DNA from: an uncultured Prevotella sp. | GTDB lineage: Bacteria > Bacteroidota > Bacteroidia > Bacteroidales > Bacteroidaceae | Direction: 5' to 3' | Length of the DNA: 46,507 nt | Assembly: GCA_900319905.1 (NCBI GenBank) | Contig: ONQB01000023.1 | Span: forward strand, 1-46,507 | Shown: one piece after another, positions 9,337 through 18,189 of the stretch | How the letters are laid out: each line of letters starts with the position of its first letter | Numbering within the stretch: position 1 is the first letter of the stretch | Translations under genes and position numbers: made by a program | Notes under the pieces: generated by a model | Database searches by the model: none | What the model was told of the DNA's origin: nothing | The model's input: the letters and a program-made list of their open reading frames with translations, nothing else

Positions 9337-9375
9337 TGCCCCTCCCCGCACAGGGAAGGGGCAACCTTCTTTTCA
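9337..9375 (+). terminator. Terminator after pgi
   Basis: TGCCCCTCCC pairs with GGGAAGGGGCA (one bulged base) around a loop of 6 to 7 bases, and a T-rich stretch CTTCTTTTC follows. It lies 58 bases past the pgi stop, just before the HAD gene. Read-through into that gene is likely since no new promoter is seen. Confidence 0.7.
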
Positions 9376-9384
9376 AACAATATC

Positions 9385-10140
9385 ATGCCAAACATTCAGC
9401 AAGCCATCAGCAACTACAACGCCATGTTGAAAGAGCTCTATCCTAAGGAGTGCCCCGTTTTCAACCCGAAAGCAGTATTATTCGACATGGACGGTGTCAT
9501 CTACGACTCCATGCCTCATCACGCCATCGCATGGACACAGTCGCTGGCAGAATTCGGCGTGCACATGACCAAACACGACGCTTATGCCACAGAAGGAGCA
9601 CGTGGCTTCGACACTGTGCGTCGGATGGTCGAAAGAGAAAAAGGCATTACCATCAGTGAGGAACGTGCCAAAGAAATTTATCAGGAGAAGGCACGCATCT
9701 TCCACAACATGCCGGAGGCGCCGATCTTCGAAGGCGTCAAGACGCTCATGCAACAGATAGAGGCGTGCGGAATGAGCGTGAACGTAGTGACAGGCAGCGC
9801 TCAAAAACCACTCATCAACCGATTGCTCACCGACTTCAGCGACTTTCTGACACCAGACCATATCACCACCGCCTACGACGTCAGACGCGGGAAGCCTGAT
9901 CCCGATCCGTATCAGACGGGACTGCGTAAGGCGGGTGAACTGCAGCCTTGGGAAGGCATCGTCGTCGAAAACGCACCATTGGGAGTAAAATCGGGCGTGG
10001 CAGCACATATCTTCACCGTGGCCATCAACAGCGGCCCACTGCCTGACAGCGCACTCACCAACGAAGGGTGCAACCTGCTCTACCCTGCCATCACGGACCT
10101 GCTCAATGACTGGCCGTCGATAGCTGCTGCCAAAGCATAA
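9385..10140 (+). CDS. HAD-family phosphatase
   Basis: This is a soluble haloacid dehalogenase-type hydrolase of 251 residues. Motif I is VLFDMDGVIYDSMP, with the nucleophile Asp34 and acid Asp36; a helical cap follows. Motif II lies in NVVTGS, the motif III lysine in RRGKPDPDP, and motif IV in GIVVENAPLGVKSG. It most resembles the beta-phosphoglucomutase and phosphoglycolate phosphatase branch. The substrate cannot be told from the sequence. An extension of about 25 residues precedes the HAD fold. Its place after pgi suggests a sugar phosphate, which is inference only. Confidence 0.85.
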   Translation: MPNIQQAISNYNAMLKELYPKECPVFNPKAVLFDMDGVIYDSMPHHAIAWTQSLAEFGVHMTKHDAYATEGARGFDTVRRMVEREKGITISEERAKEIYQEKARIFHNMPEAPIFEGVKTLMQQIEACGMSVNVVTGSAQKPLINRLLTDFSDFLTPDHITTAYDVRRGKPDPDPYQTGLRKAGELQPWEGIVVENAPLGVKSGVAAHIFTVAINSGPLPDSALTNEGCNLLYPAITDLLNDWPSIAAAKA

Positions 10141-10218
10141 ACAGCCATTCAATCCGACTCATTGCAAGGTGCTACCCTTACATCCCACACATTATTATAT
10201 ATACCAAACTGAAAGGCT

Positions 10219-10866
10219 ATGTACAGACTTCTTTTACTGGCCATATTCCTATTGGCGGTAACACATATCACTGCGCAGCAAAAGCAGCACCGCCTTGTTG
10301 TATGCGACATAGAGACACGTGTCCCCATACGCGGTGTCATCGTTTCCACAGAAAACGGATACCGCGACACCTCTAACTACAGAGGTATTTGCTACGTACC
10401 CGACGACTTCGACACGCTTGTCGTCTCCAAGGCCAGCTACCTGTCCGAGGTAATGTTCCGTAAGGATCTGAAAGATACCACCTACCTTATTCCGGAGGGC
10501 AAAAGCATAGGAGAAGTGACGGTTTGGGGGAAAACAACCATCAAGGACAAGGTTAACCGATGGAAACGAAACACAACCGTCCTCAACCCTTCATCAGGCC
10601 TATCCTTCGACTTCGCCAATATCCTGGACAAGCGTGGACGGCGCGACAGGAAGCACCTGCGCATCACAAGGGAGAAATTCAAGGAAATGGACGACTCTGA
10701 AGACCCCATAGAAAAGGCATACAACCAAGCCATGGAGGAACAGCAACGCAAGAAAGAACAGAAAGAAAGGGAGAAAGAAGAACAGCAAAATGATGAACAG
10801 CAAAAGACAAAGCAGCCAGTCGCCACTGCATCGACAACAGACAACGGCGACACCAACGCCAAATAA
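10219..10866 (+). CDS. Secreted CarboxypepD_reg-like protein with charged tail
   Basis: The 215-residue protein has a signal peptide (1-19, cleavage after THITA), then a CarboxypepD_reg-like beta domain (about 24-95) with PIRGVIVSTENGYRDTSNYRG and FDTLVVSKASY. A conserved part with RDRKHLRITREKF follows, then a very hydrophilic Lys/Glu/Gln-rich tail from about 165. Motif for motif it matches the protein encoded at 19004-19561: RGV, DT-N, FDTL, IGEV, RDRKH, DPI. The tail is unique to this copy. Function is unknown; an envelope location in the periplasm or on the outer membrane is inferred. It lies between the HAD gene and mnmA. Confidence 0.75.
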   Translation: MYRLLLLAIFLLAVTHITAQQKQHRLVVCDIETRVPIRGVIVSTENGYRDTSNYRGICYVPDDFDTLVVSKASYLSEVMFRKDLKDTTYLIPEGKSIGEVTVWGKTTIKDKVNRWKRNTTVLNPSSGLSFDFANILDKRGRRDRKHLRITREKFKEMDDSEDPIEKAYNQAMEEQQRKKEQKEREKEEQQNDEQQKTKQPVATASTTDNGDTNAK

Positions 10867-10940
10867 TCCGTCACTTACAATCTGTAGACCGCCATCGGCC
10901 TTGTAGACTTTTCCTTCATCGCATCAATAACAAAGAAAAC

Positions 10941-12017
10941 ATGCAAGATATCAATAAAGCACGCATTGCCGTACTGCTCTCGGGCGGTGTCGACAGCAGT
11001 GTCGTCGTATATGAGCTCGTCAGTCGCGGCCTTCATCCTGACTGCTTCTACATTAAGATAGGCCCCGAGGAAAAAGAAGAATGGGACTGTAACTCAGAAG
11101 AGGACTTGGAAATGGCCACCGCCGTTGCCGCTAAATATCACTGCAAGCTGCAAGTCGTGGACTGCCATAAGGAATACTGGAGCCAGGTGACCCGCTACAC
11201 CATGGAGAAGGTGAGAGCCGGCTTCACGCCCAACCCCGACGTGATGTGCAACCGTCTCATCAAGTTCGGCGCCTTCGACGAGAAGATGGGACATAACTAT
11301 GACCTGATAGCCACTGGACATTATGCACAAACCGAATGGATTGATGGCCGCAAATGGCTCACCACAAGCCCTGATCCTGTAAAGGACCAGACCGACTTCC
11401 TGGCTCAGATCTACCAGTGGCAACTGGAGAAAGCCATCTTTCCCATCGGACACTATGAGAAGAACGAGGTAAGGGAGATTGCAGAACGGGAACATCTAAT
11501 CAACGCCAGGCGTAAAGACTCGCAGGGCATCTGCTTCCTTGGCAACATCGACTACAACGAATACGTACGCCGTTACCTTGGAGAGCAACCTGGCGACGTT
11601 GTCGAGCTGGAAACCGGTAAGGTCATCGGTGAACACAAAGGATTGTGGTTCCACACCATCGGGCAGCGCAAAGGACTCGGACTCGGAGGCGGCCCATGGT
11701 TTGTGGTAAAGAAAGACGTGAACAAAAACATCCTCTACGTCTCGCATGGCTATGACCCTGACACTGCATACAAGAAGGACTTCTGCATTCACGATTTCGA
11801 CTTCTTGACAAAAGGCATCACTACCCTGCCCGACCGCGTGACGTTCAAAATACGCCATACACCCGAATACCACCCGGCGACGGTAGAGACCGACGAAAAC
11901 GGCCTATACACCATCCATAGCGACGAGCGCATACATGGCGTGGCACCAGGGCAGTTCTGCGTCATCTACGACGAGCAGCACCATAAGTGCTACGGCTCAG
12001 GAGAGATAACGCTATAA
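10941..12017 (+). CDS. mnmA: tRNA-specific 2-thiouridylase
   Basis: MnmA adds sulfur at position 2 of the wobble uridine in tRNAs for Lys, Glu and Gln. The 358-residue protein has the PP-loop SGGVDS at 14-19, the first catalytic cysteine Cys103 in NPDVMCN, and the second, Cys198, in DSQGICFLG. The tRNA-contact segment HTIGQRKGLGLGGGPWFV and the C-terminal beta-barrel domain follow. The residues after the PP-loop (IKIGPEEKEEW) differ from the E. coli form. It ends the plus-strand run that begins with lysS and has a strong terminator behind it. Confidence 0.95.
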   Translation: MQDINKARIAVLLSGGVDSSVVVYELVSRGLHPDCFYIKIGPEEKEEWDCNSEEDLEMATAVAAKYHCKLQVVDCHKEYWSQVTRYTMEKVRAGFTPNPDVMCNRLIKFGAFDEKMGHNYDLIATGHYAQTEWIDGRKWLTTSPDPVKDQTDFLAQIYQWQLEKAIFPIGHYEKNEVREIAEREHLINARRKDSQGICFLGNIDYNEYVRRYLGEQPGDVVELETGKVIGEHKGLWFHTIGQRKGLGLGGGPWFVVKKDVNKNILYVSHGYDPDTAYKKDFCIHDFDFLTKGITTLPDRVTFKIRHTPEYHPATVETDENGLYTIHSDERIHGVAPGQFCVIYDEQHHKCYGSGEITL

Positions 12018-12053
12018 TCCCGAAAACAAGCCAACGCCGGCAAACAGCAAAGA

Positions 12054-12103
12054 CCCTTACAATAAGCCTCTCCACAAGAGTCATGCTTATTGTAAGGGCC
12101 TTT
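12054..12103 (+). terminator. Strong terminator after mnmA
   Basis: A perfect 14-bp stem is formed by CCCTTACAATAAGC (12054-12067) and GCTTATTGTAAGGG (12085-12098), with an inner CTCT/AGAG pair in the loop, followed by CCTTT. It begins 37 bases after the mnmA stop and faces the convergent rodA gene. Nothing else is seen in 12104-12255. Confidence 0.85.
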
Positions 12104-12255
12104 ATGATTCTACGTCCATCTACCAAGCGAAAGCAGCTCATCAATGATAAGAAGACGGTCTGTCACTCAAACTATGGCGCCACATCAGTAAAGCAAAGAT
12201 TGCCTGTCAAAGAAGCTGTAACCTGTTGTCGATGAAATGAGCTGTCAAGAATGCA

Positions 12256-13725
12256 TCAAGTTCTTATCAGATTGCGGCCTGCATCTATTCTCAGGAAGAT
12301 GAACAAGAGAATGGTGAAGCCCCACAGCGACGATCCACCATAACTGAAGAATGGCAGCGGAATGCCAATGACAGGCGTCAACCCGAGCACCATTCCCACA
12401 TTGATAAAGACATGGAAAAGGAAGATGCTGGCCACACTATAGCCGTAAACCCTGCCGAACTTGAATGGTTGTCGTTCGGCCAGATGAATAATTCGAATGA
12501 TAAGCGCAAGGAAAAGCAACAGCACACCGGCAGAGCCCACAAAGCCTTCCTCCTCGCCGACGGTGCAGAAAATGAAGTCCGTATCCTGCTCAGGAACGAA
12601 CTTCAGCTTGGTCTGCGTGCCGTTGAGGAAGCCTTTGCCCTTCAATCCTCCCGAGCCGATGGCAATCTCGCTCTGATGGACATTGTAGCCAGCACCGGCA
12701 AGGTCGTCGTCCAAGCCAAGCAGCACGTTGATACGCACGCGCTGGTGAGGCTCCATCACATCATTAAGCACGTAGTCAGCACTATAGAAGAAAATAATGG
12801 AACCAATGGCAAAGAGCGCAATGAACATATAATGCATGATGCGCGTTGAGAGGCCTTGATAGACCAGGAAGCCGATAAGTGCGGCGCACAGAATAAGCTG
12901 CACCCATACAACGTCGAAGGGAATGACAAACTCTGAGAAGAGAAGCATAACGAGCGTCGCCAGCAAACAGGATACGCTGACCGATAATGCCCGCTGCTTG
13001 TCGTTGGCATAGATATACACCATCGACGCTGAGAACAACTGTACCAGCAGCAAGACAACAAACTTTCCCACCGACGTGGGCGTATCCCACAGCATGACTT
13101 GCTCATACTTGATGCCGACAACGAAGTAGATGACCATCGCCACTCCTGTGAAGAGAATGGCGCCTGGCATGCCCTCACGATAGAACATGAGGAAGAACGC
13201 AAGGTAGACCAAGGCTGAACCCGTCTCACGCTGACCAATGATAAACAGCATCGGCAACAGCACGATAGCCATGGCCGCAAAGAAATGACGAGGATTCTTC
13301 ATGTCGAAGCCGTAGGTACTCATCAGCTTTGACACCGCCAAGGCAGTCGCAAACTTAGCAAACTCAGCAGGCTGCAGGCGCAACGGTCCCAACACCAACC
13401 ACGATCGCGAGCCCTTGATCTCGTGAGGATTAAAGATGGTGACAAAGAGCAACAGAAGCAACGCCGCATAGATAACATAAGCAAAGGTATCGTAGAAGCG
13501 ATCGTCGAGCATCAGCAGAACGAAGCCCAGCACCAAGGACGTGCCGATCCACACGATCTGCATGCCCGAGCGAGTAGAGAGACTGAAGATATCGGTCTCA
13601 CCATACGTGTAACTGGCACCGCACACACTCATCCACCCCAACACCAACAGCGCAAGATAGATGCCTACGGTCCACCAGTCAAGACTGCGCATTACACTTG
13701 GACGTTTATCTGTTTCTTGAGCCAT
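12256..13725 (-). CDS. rodA: Rod-shape SEDS glycosyltransferase
   Basis: RodA polymerises peptidoglycan glycan strands with its partner PBP2 (the mrdA product). The 489-residue membrane protein has the SEDS signatures GSRSWLVLGPLRLQPAEFAK, FVPEQDTDFIFCTVGEEEGF and the C-terminal GIPLPFFSYGGSS. It is about 120 residues longer than E. coli RodA (370). The extra part is a set of membrane helices in the middle, a form I recall as common in Bacteroidota. Its start overlaps the mrdA stop by 20 bases, so the two are translationally coupled. It is the last gene of the shape operon. Confidence 0.95.
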   Translation of the reverse strand: MAQETDKRPSVMRSLDWWTVGIYLALLVLGWMSVCGASYTYGETDIFSLSTRSGMQIVWIGTSLVLGFVLLMLDDRFYDTFAYVIYAALLLLLFVTIFNPHEIKGSRSWLVLGPLRLQPAEFAKFATALAVSKLMSTYGFDMKNPRHFFAAMAIVLLPMLFIIGQRETGSALVYLAFFLMFYREGMPGAILFTGVAMVIYFVVGIKYEQVMLWDTPTSVGKFVVLLLVQLFSASMVYIYANDKQRALSVSVSCLLATLVMLLFSEFVIPFDVVWVQLILCAALIGFLVYQGLSTRIMHYMFIALFAIGSIIFFYSADYVLNDVMEPHQRVRINVLLGLDDDLAGAGYNVHQSEIAIGSGGLKGKGFLNGTQTKLKFVPEQDTDFIFCTVGEEEGFVGSAGVLLLFLALIIRIIHLAERQPFKFGRVYGYSVASIFLFHVFINVGMVLGLTPVIGIPLPFFSYGGSSLWGFTILLFIFLRIDAGRNLIRT

Positions 13726-15556
13726 AAGCTATTCTTCTCTTCTGAAGTTGTTCGGCCTCCCGTTGACGGGCTGGCGACAACTTACCTTTAATATATTCTT
13801 CAAGCAACACACCGGCGATAGGCACAGCGAAATCAGCACCAAATCCACCATTCTCCACATACACGGCGATGGCTATCTTCGGCTTGTCCATTGGGGCGAA
13901 GGCCATACACACGGAGTGGTCCTGACCACGGTTCTGCGCCGTACCCGTCTTACCGCAGATGGGGAAGTCGAAATTGCGGAAGTGCTTACAGGTGCCGCCT
14001 AGGGCTGACGAACGCATGCCGGCAACGATATAATCGTAGGCACGGCGTGTGGCACGCGTGTAATGACGACGCGTATACATCGTGTCAATCTCACCACCCT
14101 TGATGCTTCTCACCACATGAGGAATGTAATAATAGCCGCGATTGGCAATGGTAGCACCAAGGTTGGCAATCTGTAACGGCGTGAGGTTGACCTCACCTTG
14201 TCCAATGGCGATACTGATGACGGTCAAGCCATTCCAGCTGCCGTGATAGGCTTTGTCGTAGAACTGCGCGTTAGGTATCAGTCCACGTTTCTCACCTGGC
14301 AGGTCGATGCCGAGGCGGTAGCCAAAGCCCATGCTGACCATGTAGTCACGCCACGTGTTCATGGCATCCTGCACCGTAGGATACTTGCGCCGGTTGCTCA
14401 TCATATAGAACAATCCCCAACAGAAGAATCCGTTGCAGGAGGTACTGATTGCCGGCACAAGGCTCAATGGAGAGGCATGGCCGTGACAGCCCACGTGCAA
14501 ACCGCGGTAATAGAAGCCATGGTGGCAAGGGAACTGTGTGTTGGGCGTGATGATACCCTCGCTGAGGAACGTCAGTCCCTGGGAGGTCTTAAAGGTAGAG
14601 CCCGGCGGGTACTGACCCATGATGGCACGGTTGAGCAAAGGCTTCCACACGTTGTGTGTCAGTTGGCGATGGTACTTAGAGCGATTGCGACCTTCAAGGA
14701 GACGTGGGTCGTAGCTGGGCGACGACACCATGCACAGCACCTGGCCTGTAGACGGCTCGATGGCGACAATGGCTCCAATCTTTCCTTCCAGCATCTTTTC
14801 GCCAAGTGCTTGCAGACGCACGTCAAGGCCAAGCGTCAGATCGTGACCAGGACGTGGACGACGGTCGTAACGGCCATTCATGTAATGTCCTTGCACACGA
14901 CCGTGCGCGTCACGCAGCAAGATCTGCACACCCTTCTCACCACGCAAGTACTTCTCATAGCTTCGTTCCACGCCAAGCTTGCCAATGTAATCACCAGGCT
15001 GGTAATAGGGATCCTCATCGATGTCAGACTGTGACACCTCTGATACCTCACCCAACACATGTGCGCCATAAGGATACTGGTATTGCCGAACGGTGCGTTT
15101 CTGGATGTAAAAACCCGGGAAGCGAAACATCTTCTCACGGAAGACGCTGAAGTTCTTGTCATCAATCTGCGTCATGAACAACTGCTGTGTGAAACGAGAA
15201 TAGCCCGGGTTCTTTCTCGTGTCCTTGATATCGTTCATGCGCTTGATGAAATATTCTTTTGTGATACCAAGCGTCTGACAGAAATCAAGCGTGTCAAGAT
15301 GGCCACGCTCCTCGTTCATGACCACCATGATATCGTAGGAAGGCTGATTGTACACCAACAGCTTTCCGTTGCGATCTCGAATGATGCCACGGCTAGGATA
15401 CTCAACCTTCTTGAGGAAAGCATTGGAATCGGCGCTTTTGCGGTAGTCGTCACTCATGAGCTGGAGCGCGAACAGACGGATGATGTAGACCGTAATAATG
15501 AATACGGCCACGCCACCTATGACAATCTTCCGATGCTCTACGTCAAAATTATTCAT
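13706..15556 (-). CDS. mrdA: Penicillin-binding protein 2, elongation transpeptidase
   Basis: This class B penicillin-binding protein cross-links peptidoglycan during side-wall growth. The 616 residues comprise a short cytoplasmic start, a membrane anchor (about 11-33), a pedestal domain and a transpeptidase domain. Active-site motifs are S320-T-F-K323, S373-C-N375 and K536-T-G538. Length and order are normal for PBP2. The gene lies between mreD and rodA. A gap of 132 bases separates it from mreD and holds a 20-bp tandem repeat but no evident promoter. Confidence 0.96.
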   Translation of the reverse strand: MNNFDVEHRKIVIGGVAVFIITVYIIRLFALQLMSDDYRKSADSNAFLKKVEYPSRGIIRDRNGKLLVYNQPSYDIMVVMNEERGHLDTLDFCQTLGITKEYFIKRMNDIKDTRKNPGYSRFTQQLFMTQIDDKNFSVFREKMFRFPGFYIQKRTVRQYQYPYGAHVLGEVSEVSQSDIDEDPYYQPGDYIGKLGVERSYEKYLRGEKGVQILLRDAHGRVQGHYMNGRYDRRPRPGHDLTLGLDVRLQALGEKMLEGKIGAIVAIEPSTGQVLCMVSSPSYDPRLLEGRNRSKYHRQLTHNVWKPLLNRAIMGQYPPGSTFKTSQGLTFLSEGIITPNTQFPCHHGFYYRGLHVGCHGHASPLSLVPAISTSCNGFFCWGLFYMMSNRRKYPTVQDAMNTWRDYMVSMGFGYRLGIDLPGEKRGLIPNAQFYDKAYHGSWNGLTVISIAIGQGEVNLTPLQIANLGATIANRGYYYIPHVVRSIKGGEIDTMYTRRHYTRATRRAYDYIVAGMRSSALGGTCKHFRNFDFPICGKTGTAQNRGQDHSVCMAFAPMDKPKIAIAVYVENGGFGADFAVPIAGVLLEEYIKGKLSPARQREAEQLQKRRIAYGSRNR

Positions 15557-15602
15557 GCGAATGTCCTTCCTCTCCTTTCTGCCAGCGGATAAAGCGCCGC
15601 CG

Positions 15603-15642
15603 GCTAATTGTTATCTCAACACGCTAATTGCTATCTCAACAC
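15603..15642. repeat. 20-bp tandem repeat between mreD and mrdA
   Basis: GCTAATTGTTATCTCAACAC (15603-15622) is followed directly by a second copy with one change (15623-15642). It lies in the only sizeable gap inside the mre-mrd operon. Copy number could vary between strains. Confidence 0.8.
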
Positions 15643-15688
15643 GCAACCTGTTACAACAGACTCATTACTCACACCCGATCACCTTAGC

Positions 15689-16189
15689 CTATTGTTTCCT
15701 CAAGTTATCGATGACCATCACCAGCAGCAACGTCAGCAACGAACTGCACACCACATTGAGCAACCACTGAAGCCAGTTGAAGAATGAGAACGACTCCAAC
15801 GTGAAGAACACGAGACAGAATCCAAGTGTGAGGATGGCGGCGTAGCTCAGGTAAGTGCCAGGTCCCATGGTGATGATGGCCGGCTGCATATTTTCGTCGC
15901 TGTCACGCTGCATGAAGAGCTCAAGCACATAAGGCTGCAACAATCCAAGCAACGTCATCGACGCAGCAGCCAGTCCTGGTGTGTTATTGGCCACATCAAT
16001 GCCAAGGCCCAACAGGAAGCTCCATACCATCACTGCCCAACGCGGGTAGCCCCGCTGGAAACTGATGACGAAATAGATATAGAGCATCGGTGTGGCGTAG
16101 CCGAAGAGATGGATGTGGTTGAGCACCAACACCTGCGCCACCAGCAACACCAGGAAGAGCAACAGCCGTTTCAAGAAATTTATGTTCAT
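15689..16189 (-). CDS. mreD: Rod shape-determining membrane protein MreD
   Basis: A 166-residue, very hydrophobic protein with about five membrane helices and few conserved residues, as expected of MreD. MreD anchors the MreB-MreC elongation complex in the inner membrane. The identification leans on position: it follows mreC (66-base gap) and precedes mrdA and rodA, the standard order. The length is close to the 162 residues of E. coli MreD. Confidence 0.88.
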   Translation of the reverse strand: MNINFLKRLLLFLVLLVAQVLVLNHIHLFGYATPMLYIYFVISFQRGYPRWAVMVWSFLLGLGIDVANNTPGLAAASMTLLGLLQPYVLELFMQRDSDENMQPAIITMGPGTYLSYAAILTLGFCLVFFTLESFSFFNWLQWLLNVVCSSLLTLLLVMVIDNLRKQ

Positions 16190-16255
16190 GCCTTAATGTT
16201 CATAGCTTAATGTACAAGTCTCTTAATCATCATGCCTCAACAGTCATTATTCTTA

Positions 16256-17122
16256 CTAATGGCCCTCTTTTGGCCGAAGCGAGTCTTGAGCTGCACGCAG
16301 GGCGTTGAGTTGCTCCATCATCGGTGCATTGTCAACGACGCAGACATCGCGCAGCCGACCGAAGTCGGTGGACAATCGCACCTGCAGTCGGTAAGACACA
16401 CCGTCGACGGAATTGTACACATGCATAATCTTTCCCACGAGGATACCCGGTGGGAAGACGGACGAATAACCACTTGTCTCCACATCATCGTAGAGCCGGA
16501 AACGTGCATGACGGGGTACGTCCTCCACATAAGCCAGGCGCGTGTCGCCGCCATTCCAGTGCAGATAGCCAAAGTAGCCACGTCCACGGATGCGACAACT
16601 GATGTTGGACTCATTGTTGAGCACAGGAATGACCACAGCGTAGTGGGCAGAAGCCAGATACACGATGCCAACCACACCACTGCCGCAGACCACGCCCATA
16701 TCCTTGCGCACGCCATCGGCCTCACCTTTGTCGATGGTGATGAGGTTGTCGTGACGGTTGAGCGAATTGCCCACCACCTTGGCCGGAATGAGCTTAATAT
16801 TGCGAAGCAACGCCAATTCATCGCGATGCGCCCAACCGGAATCGTGGGAAGCATCGGTCAACTGGTCAGACAGCATACGCACCTGCTGCTCAAGGTAGAG
16901 GTTGCGCTGCGTAAGCTCCTGGTTGGCCTTTGACAAAGAGAAAAACGATTCGACCTCGGCATTCCAACTGAGCAGCTGGCCCGAGATGGCATTTGCCGAG
17001 GAGAACCACACGCTACCCTGGTAGCTGTTGTATTGGAAGAGCAGCACCAGGCTTATCACTTCAAGCAACAAGAAAATGAACCAGTGGTTGTAGCGTTGTA
17101 TGAAATCTACAAGATTATGCAT
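16256..17122 (-). CDS. mreC: Rod shape-determining protein MreC
   Basis: MreC is a bitopic periplasmic scaffold that links MreB to PBP2 and RodA. The 288-residue product has one membrane helix (about 13-30), a coiled-coil stretch (about 55-90, rich in Leu, Gln and Glu), then the beta-rich C-terminal domain with KVVGNSLNRHDNLITIDKG and GVVCGSGVVGIV. It starts 3 bases after the mreB stop, so the two are almost certainly co-translated. Confidence 0.94.
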   Translation of the reverse strand: MHNLVDFIQRYNHWFIFLLLEVISLVLLFQYNSYQGSVWFSSANAISGQLLSWNAEVESFFSLSKANQELTQRNLYLEQQVRMLSDQLTDASHDSGWAHRDELALLRNIKLIPAKVVGNSLNRHDNLITIDKGEADGVRKDMGVVCGSGVVGIVYLASAHYAVVIPVLNNESNISCRIRGRGYFGYLHWNGGDTRLAYVEDVPRHARFRLYDDVETSGYSSVFPPGILVGKIMHVYNSVDGVSYRLQVRLSTDFGRLRDVCVVDNAPMMEQLNALRAAQDSLRPKEGH

Positions 17123-17125
17123 TGA

Positions 17126-18148
17126 TTATCTCATCAAGAACGAGAAGCGGTCCACGTTCTTCAGAGCGATGCCGGCACCCTTGGCCACACTGTGAAGAGG
17201 ATCCTCAGCGATGTGGAAAGGAATATTAATCTTGTCCTGCAGGCGCTTGTCGAGGCCACGCAGCAGTGCACCGCCGCCAGTGAGATAGATACCGTTCTTG
17301 ACGATGTCGGCATAGAGCTCAGGCGGCGTAGCCTCCAGGGCAGAGAGCACGGCATTCTCAATCTTGGCCACAGTCTTGTCAAGGCAATGGGCAATCTCCT
17401 GATAGCACACGGGCACCTCCATAGGCAGTGCTGTGATACGATTAGGACCATGTACGATATAGTCTTCCGGAGCCTCGTCGCCCAGGTCAGTGAGTGCGGA
17501 GCCCACATGTATCTTGATACGCTCAGCCATACGCTCCGATACCTTCACGTTGTGCTGGCGGCTCATGTATTCCTGGATGTCGGCAGTAAGGTCATCACCG
17601 GCAATACGGATGGAGTTGTTGCTCACGATGCCACCCAATGAGATGACGGCAATCTCTGTGGAACCACCGCCTATATCAACAATCATATTGCCCTCCGGAG
17701 CTTCCACGTCGATGCCAATACCTATGGCAGCAGCCATAGGCTCGAAGATCAGATAGACATCACGTCCGTCGGCATGCTCAGCAGAGTCACGGACGGCACG
17801 CAGCTCCACCTCCGTAGAACCCGAAGGCACACCGATGACCATACGCAGTGAGGGTGAGAACAGGCGGCTGCCTGTGTGCACCATTTTGATCAGACCACGC
17901 ATCATCTGCTCGCAGGCAGTGAAGTCAGCAATGACACCATCACGCAACGGGCGGATGGTACGTATATTGTCATGAGTCTTCTCATACATCATCTTGGCCT
18001 TCTCACCCACGGCAATCATTTTGCCCGTACGGCGGTCGAGAGCCACTACCGACGGCTCATCAACCACAATCTTATCATCACTGATAATGATCGTGTTGGC
18101 CGTGCCCAGGTCCATTGCAATTTCTTGAATGAAAGAAAACATTCCCAT
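17126..18148 (-). CDS. mreB: Actin-like rod shape-determining protein
   Basis: MreB forms membrane-associated filaments that direct side-wall synthesis. The 340-residue protein shows the actin-fold nucleotide motifs: phosphate-1 DLGTANTIII (13-22), phosphate-2 VDIGGGSTEIAVISLGG, and the adenosine motif TGGGALLRGLDKRL near the C-terminus. The amphipathic start MGMFSFIQEIAMD is typical. An internal ATG at 18142 is an alternative start. It is the second gene of the operon, 41 bases after the IMP cyclohydrolase gene. Confidence 0.97.
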   Translation of the reverse strand: MGMFSFIQEIAMDLGTANTIIISDDKIVVDEPSVVALDRRTGKMIAVGEKAKMMYEKTHDNIRTIRPLRDGVIADFTACEQMMRGLIKMVHTGSRLFSPSLRMVIGVPSGSTEVELRAVRDSAEHADGRDVYLIFEPMAAAIGIGIDVEAPEGNMIVDIGGGSTEIAVISLGGIVSNNSIRIAGDDLTADIQEYMSRQHNVKVSERMAERIKIHVGSALTDLGDEAPEDYIVHGPNRITALPMEVPVCYQEIAHCLDKTVAKIENAVLSALEATPPELYADIVKNGIYLTGGGALLRGLDKRLQDKINIPFHIAEDPLHSVAKGAGIALKNVDRFSFLMR

Positions 18149-18189
18149 TTGTTAATTGTAAGAATAAAAGTATTGCTTATAAATGTGCA

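Noticed and set aside
14198-15034. Open frame of 278 codons opposite mrdA
   Set aside because: It is antisense to the transpeptidase gene, is rich in His and Arg as expected of a shadow frame, and has no motif.
16232-16933. Open frame of 233 codons opposite mreC
   Set aside because: Antisense to mreC with no domain; the mreB-mreC-mreD order leaves no room for it.
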